DNA from: a bacterium
GTDB taxonomy: Bacteria > Sysuimicrobiota > Sysuimicrobiia > Sysuimicrobiales > Segetimicrobiaceae
Direction: 5' to 3'
NCBI GenBank assembly: GCA_035295165.1
Contig: DATGJN010000092.1
Location: forward strand, 62,001-126,000
DNA: 64,000 nt
A program made the position numbers and the translations under genes. How positions within the stretch are numbered: the stretch's first letter is position 1; each line of letters starts with the position of its first letter. Below are positions 60,617 through 64,000 of the stretch, in pieces. The notes beneath the pieces are model-generated. The model saw only the letters and a list, made by a program, of their open reading frames with translations. It searched no databases and was not told where the DNA came from.

Positions 60617-62257
60617 CTATTGAACGAGAACGTCGATGAGCCGGGGCTCCGTGCTCCGCTCGGCCAGGGCCTCGCGCAACTCCCCGGGTTCTGTGACGAG
60701 TCGGGCCTGGACCCCGAAGCCCCTCGCGACACCCGGCAGGTCCACCGCCGGCGCGTCGAGGTCCATTCCGATGAGGCGCTCGCGAGGAACAGGGCCGCCT
60801 TTGTACTCGGCCATGCCGTCTTTGAGAACCTGATAGGCGCGGTTGTCCACGACCATGACAGTCGCGGGAATGTGATAGCGGGCGGCGGTCCAGAGCGCCT
60901 GGATTGTATACATGATCGACCCATCGCCGATCGTGCAGATGACGCGGCGGTCCGGCCAGGCCATCTGGGCGCCGAGGGCGGCCGGCAACCCGAGCCCCAG
61001 CGATCCAGCGGCGACCCCGAAGTACGACCGCTCCGTGTGGAACGGGACGTAGCGGTCGATCAACCGCGCGGCCGTGATGGCCTCGTCCACGATCGTGACC
61101 TGTTCGTCGGCGAACTCGCCCAGGATCCCGTATGCGGCGGCGATCGTCATGCGCTCCCCCGGCTTGGGCAGGGCGGCGGCCTGCTTCCACGCCTCCTCCC
61201 GCCGGCCACGCTCCATGCGGACCTCGGCGGCGCGCGCGTCGGCCGCGCGGCGGCCGGCGGCGTTGATTCCCTCCGCGAGCCGGTCGGCGACGTCGGCGAA
61301 GACTGCGGATGCGTCGCCGACGATGCCGAGCGTCGTCGGGACATTCTTGCCGATCTCCCAGGGATCGGTATCGACGTGGACAACCATTGTGCCGGCGGCG
61401 AGCGTGACCGGCGGGCTGTACAGCAGCGATGCGAACTTCCGCGCGCCGGCGAGGACGACGACGTCGGCGTCCGCGAGCTCGGCCCGGAGCTGGCTGAGCG
61501 ACAATCCGATCATCCCGAGGTACTGTGGGTGGTTGGTAGGGAACACCGAGCGTACGGGTAGGCGCTCGCCGTACACTCTGGCGCCCGTCGCCTCGGCGAT
61601 GCGCACGAGCGCCGTCCGTGCGGCCGGCGCGGCGGCGCCGGCGCCGACGATCAAGACGGGAGCCCTCGCCCCGGCGAGGGCGTCGGCGACGCGATCGAGC
61701 GCCGCAGGTTCGGGGCGGGTGCCACCCGCGAGGGCGGTCCACGGCACAGGGCCCGAAACCTCTTCGTCGAGGCAGTCCATCGGGAGCGACAGGAACACCG
61801 GTCCCGCCGGCGGCGCGGCTGCGATCTTGAACGCCCGCTCGAGCGCAATCGGGATGTCCGCGCCGGTGCGGACCTCGTAGGACCACTTCGTAAACGGCGA
61901 GGCCACCCGCGCCAGGTCGCTCCAGAGGCTCGGCTCCTGCAGGATCATCCGCCGGTCCACCTGTCCGGCGGTGACGACGATCGGCGCCTTCGCCCGGTAC
62001 GCGTTGAAGATGTTGGCGAGCCCGTTCGCCAGGCCGGGGGTGATGTGCAGGTTGACGAAGGCGGGTTCACCCGTCGCCATCGCGTAGCCGTAGGCCATTC
62101 CAACGGGGATCGCGTCCTGAAGCGACAGGACGTAGCCGACGTCCGGATAGTCCGCGAACATCTCCATGAAACTCAGTTCGGTCGTGCCCGGGTTCCCGAA
62201 GACGTGCCGGACGCCCCGCTGGCGGAGCATCTCGAACAGTGCGGTCTTCGCGAGCAT
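60617..62257 (-). CDS. Thiamine-diphosphate-dependent enzyme (acetolactate synthase / benzoylformate decarboxylase type)
   Basis: A 546-residue ThDP enzyme with the three-domain POX layout: Pyr domain 1-170, central Rossmann domain 190-330 and PP domain 370-540 with TIGDGSIMYTIQALWTAARY and the VDNRAYQV end of the ThDP motif. Close in layout to benzoylformate decarboxylase (FGNPGTTELSFM). The catalytic Glu near residue 48 is Asp (SLQDAIPVGMAYG), an unusual change in the group that activates the cofactor. The start overlaps the upstream RraA-family gene as TGATG, so they are coupled. Substrate is a 2-keto acid, unspecified. Confidence 0.88.
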   Translation of the reverse strand: MLAKTALFEMLRQRGVRHVFGNPGTTELSFMEMFADYPDVGYVLSLQDAIPVGMAYGYAMATGEPAFVNLHITPGLANGLANIFNAYRAKAPIVVTAGQVDRRMILQEPSLWSDLARVASPFTKWSYEVRTGADIPIALERAFKIAAAPPAGPVFLSLPMDCLDEEVSGPVPWTALAGGTRPEPAALDRVADALAGARAPVLIVGAGAAAPAARTALVRIAEATGARVYGERLPVRSVFPTNHPQYLGMIGLSLSQLRAELADADVVVLAGARKFASLLYSPPVTLAAGTMVVHVDTDPWEIGKNVPTTLGIVGDASAVFADVADRLAEGINAAGRRAADARAAEVRMERGRREEAWKQAAALPKPGERMTIAAAYGILGEFADEQVTIVDEAITAARLIDRYVPFHTERSYFGVAAGSLGLGLPAALGAQMAWPDRRVICTIGDGSIMYTIQALWTAARYHIPATVMVVDNRAYQVLKDGMAEYKGGPVPRERLIGMDLDAPAVDLPGVARGFGVQARLVTEPGELREALAERSTEPRLIDVLVQ

Positions 62258-62970
62258 CAGCGGCGGTCGCCTTGAGGCTCGCTCCGCGGCCGCCGGTACA
62301 GCGCCTCGAGACCTTCCCGCGTGAACCCCCGAGAACGACAGTACTCGATGATCTCCCGCTCGCGCCGCTCGACCTGCGCGACACCGTCCGCCACGTTGGT
62401 GGCGATCTCCGGCGGGATCAAGAGCACCCCGTGCTGGTCGGCGTGCAGGAGATCGCCCGGGCGCACCGACAGTCCGCCGACCTCGACCGGCTTCCCGAAG
62501 TCCACGAGGTGTACGTATGCGTGGGAGACCGCCACGCTTCCGGCGAAGAAATGGAAGCCGAGGGCACGCACCTCGTCCAGGTCCCGCACGCTGCCGTCGG
62601 TCACGGTGCCGACGCAGCCCAGCGCCAAGTGGATGTTACTCTGCACCTCGCCCCAGTACGCGCCGATACCGGCCGGGACGTCCAGGTCGTGCAGCACGAT
62701 GATCCGCGGCGCGGGGATCTGTTCGATCGCACGCCACATCGCGAAGCGGTGCTCGTCGGCGTCCTTGGGAGGGCGCTCCGCAGCGCGGCACGTTGCGGTG
62801 AACGCGTACCCGACCATCGCGCCGAGGTCGGGGAAGATGCAGCGGATCTGGCTGGACATGAACCCGGCCGTGCGCGGCCTGACGTTGAACACCTCCACGC
62901 CGTTCGACAAGGCGGGGGTGGGGATCGTCCGAAGCCGCGCGAGCAGGTCGGGAGATAACGGGGTGGCCAT
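62257..62970 (-). CDS. RraA-family protein (HMG/CHA aldolase-like)
   Basis: A 237-residue protein from ATG 62970 (GGAGGGTCGCA upstream). The family includes 4-hydroxy-4-methyl-2-oxoglutarate / 4-carboxy-4-hydroxy-2-oxoadipate aldolases and the RNase E inhibitor RraA. The metal and substrate motif reads GTVTDGSVRDLDEVRALGF, with Arg and Asp in the usual places, and the entry IPTPALSNGVEVF is typical. Its coupling to a ThDP-dependent enzyme that uses 2-keto acids makes an aldolase or oxaloacetate decarboxylase role, in degradation of an aromatic or hydroxylated acid, more plausible than RNA control. Confidence 0.88.
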   Translation of the reverse strand: MATPLSPDLLARLRTIPTPALSNGVEVFNVRPRTAGFMSSQIRCIFPDLGAMVGYAFTATCRAAERPPKDADEHRFAMWRAIEQIPAPRIIVLHDLDVPAGIGAYWGEVQSNIHLALGCVGTVTDGSVRDLDEVRALGFHFFAGSVAVSHAYVHLVDFGKPVEVGGLSVRPGDLLHADQHGVLLIPPEIATNVADGVAQVERREREIIEYCRSRGFTREGLEALYRRPRSEPQGDRR

Positions 62971-63151
62971 TGCGACCCTCCGGTGATCGTGTTGTGCGAT
63001 CCTGGCGACACATTCTCGCGCCGACGAGAGGACACCTCTCGCGGGCCCGTCGCGCGCCGGCGCCGACGTTCGCGGCACCGCCCGGCGTCGCGAAGCCTGC
63101 GCACGTCTCCCAGGAGCGCTTCGCGTGGACCGGTGATCGGGAGCCGCGGTG

Positions 63152-64000
63152 ATGGCTCAGTGGCAACGCAACCTCTACACGCTGTGGGCGGCCCAGTTTC
63201 TCGCCATGGTCGGGTTGTCGCTCATCGTGCCGTTTATGCCGCTCTACATCGGCACGCTCGGGGTGGCGCCGCTCGAGGCCGTGGAGCGGTGGAGCGGCAT
63301 CCTGTTCGCGGCGCCGTTCTTCGCGCAGGCCCTCGCGGCCCCGCTCTGGGGCATGCTCGGCGACCGCTACGGCCGCAAGATCATGGTCATCCGCGCCCTG
63401 GGCGGCATCGGGTTCACGAACCTCCTCGCCGCGTTCGTGCTCAACGTGTGGCAGCTGCTGGCGCTCCGGGCGCTGCAGGGCGGTGTGAGCGGTTTCGTCG
63501 CCGCAACGAACGCCCTCGTCTCCTCGGCGATGCCGCGGGACCGCCTCGGCGCGGCGATGGGCTTGCTGCAGACGTCGATGACTGCGGGGAGCGTCATCGG
63601 CCCGTTGATCGGGGGTGGGTTGGCCGACCTGCTGGGCTATCGCCATGTGTTCGTCGTGAATGGGCTGCTGTGCTGGGTCGCGGCGGCGGTGGTCCTGCGC
63701 GGTGTCCGCGAGCCCGCCGTGGCACGCGTCCAGGTTGCGCGGCCGGGCGTGCGTGAGAACTTCGCCTACTTCTTCGGGTCGCCCGCGCTTCGGACGACCG
63801 GCCTCCTGCTGTGCGCGAGCCAGATGGCGGTGATGGTGGTGGAGCCGATCTTTCCGATCTACGTGCAGACGCTGGGCGTGCCGACGGCGCGTGTCGCGAC
63901 CGTCGCCGGCGTGCTGTTCTCCGTGACGGGGATCACCGCCATCCTGGGCGCGCCCGTGTGGGGGCGGGCGTCCGATCGGTCGGGCGAGGCGCGCGTGCTC
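63152..64000 (+). CDS. Major facilitator superfamily transporter (partial, cut at the window end)
   Basis: From ATG 63152 (a GTG immediately before is also in frame), with GGGAG eight bases upstream, 283 codons are open to the window edge. Helix 1 (NLYTLWAAQFLAMVGLSLIV) and the loop between helices 2 and 3 (GMLGDRYGRKIMVIRAL) show the MFS signature, and a second GDR-like loop starts near the end (GRASDRSGEARVL). The layout is like drug:proton antiporters of the DHA1 family, but the substrate is unknown. It is divergent from the RraA gene. Confidence 0.88.
   Translation, partial: MAQWQRNLYTLWAAQFLAMVGLSLIVPFMPLYIGTLGVAPLEAVERWSGILFAAPFFAQALAAPLWGMLGDRYGRKIMVIRALGGIGFTNLLAAFVLNVWQLLALRALQGGVSGFVAATNALVSSAMPRDRLGAAMGLLQTSMTAGSVIGPLIGGGLADLLGYRHVFVVNGLLCWVAAAVVLRGVREPAVARVQVARPGVRENFAYFFGSPALRTTGLLLCASQMAVMVVEPIFPIYVQTLGVPTARVATVAGVLFSVTGITAILGAPVWGRASDRSGEARVL

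Overview
This window is a dense, high-GC stretch of a bacterial chromosome. It holds about 57 protein genes, two tRNA genes, and no rRNA, CRISPR array or recognisable insertion sequence. I infer an uncultured Terrabacteria-type lineage, of the Armatimonadota / CSP1-3 (Sysuimicrobiota) / Deinococcus-like kind. The grounds are a DUF5693-csaB-wecG cell-surface cluster, a free-standing spoVS, a zinc-ribbon protein of a kind common in such genomes, dnaG overlapping rpoD, and large ABC importer operons for amino acids and peptides. The aa3-type oxidase indicates aerobic respiration. The lineage call is inference; no rRNA is present to test it.

Layout. 1-2681 (-): cytochrome c oxidase subunits II and I, with the start of the next gene at the edge. 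3141-8201 (+): a branched-chain amino acid ABC operon in which permease LivM and ATPase LivG are one polypeptide. 8428-9765 (-): class III aminotransferase. 9898-12938 (+): a terminator-like leader hairpin, then dnaG-rpoD. 13050-19907: DoxX, an Ldh-type dehydrogenase, an M19 dipeptidase homologue lacking metal ligands, AlaX, a DUF5666-like secreted protein, an MFS carrier and an HtrA-like protease. 20147-22638 (+): ahcY and a class I aminotransferase. 22652-27992 (-): a gamma-glutamylcyclotransferase coupled to an XRE regulator, an excisionase-like HTH protein, a secreted protein and a glycosidase-glycosyltransferase fusion. 28445-31446 (+): an ABC exporter and a glycosyltransferase.

31503-35340: secreted proteins, a zinc-ribbon protein with a clear promoter, a lipoprotein, an unknown protein and a polysaccharide deacetylase. 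35527-46168 (+): secA, an lnt with an extra CPBP-like membrane domain, prfB with the programmed +1 frameshift, a DUF2993 protein, the DUF5693 protein, csaB and wecG. 46268-49077 (+): spoVS with a SigH-like promoter match, a divergent prs and gltX. 49201-53452: tRNA-Gln(CTG) and tRNA-Glu(CTC) among small lineage-specific proteins. 53491-58702: an NCS1 permease and a dipeptide importer lacking ATPases. 58826-59604: an AT-rich control region and a Phd-VapC toxin-antitoxin pair. 59620-64000: an M23 endopeptidase homologue, a ThDP enzyme coupled to an RraA-family protein, and an MFS carrier cut by the window edge.

How the genes work together. The two importer operons, the aminotransferases, AhcY and the M19 homologue suggest amino-acid and peptide scavenging. 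SecA, Lnt, CsaB, WecG, DUF5693, the deacetylase, the M23 protein and the glycosyltransferase-exporter cluster concern the cell envelope. Most gene pairs overlap by 1-8 bases (ATGA, GTGA, TGATG), so translational coupling is common. Several enzymes keep their fold but have lost hallmark residues (the Prs, M19, AlaX, ThDP and M23 homologues and the CPBP-like domain of Lnt); these are treated in the findings.
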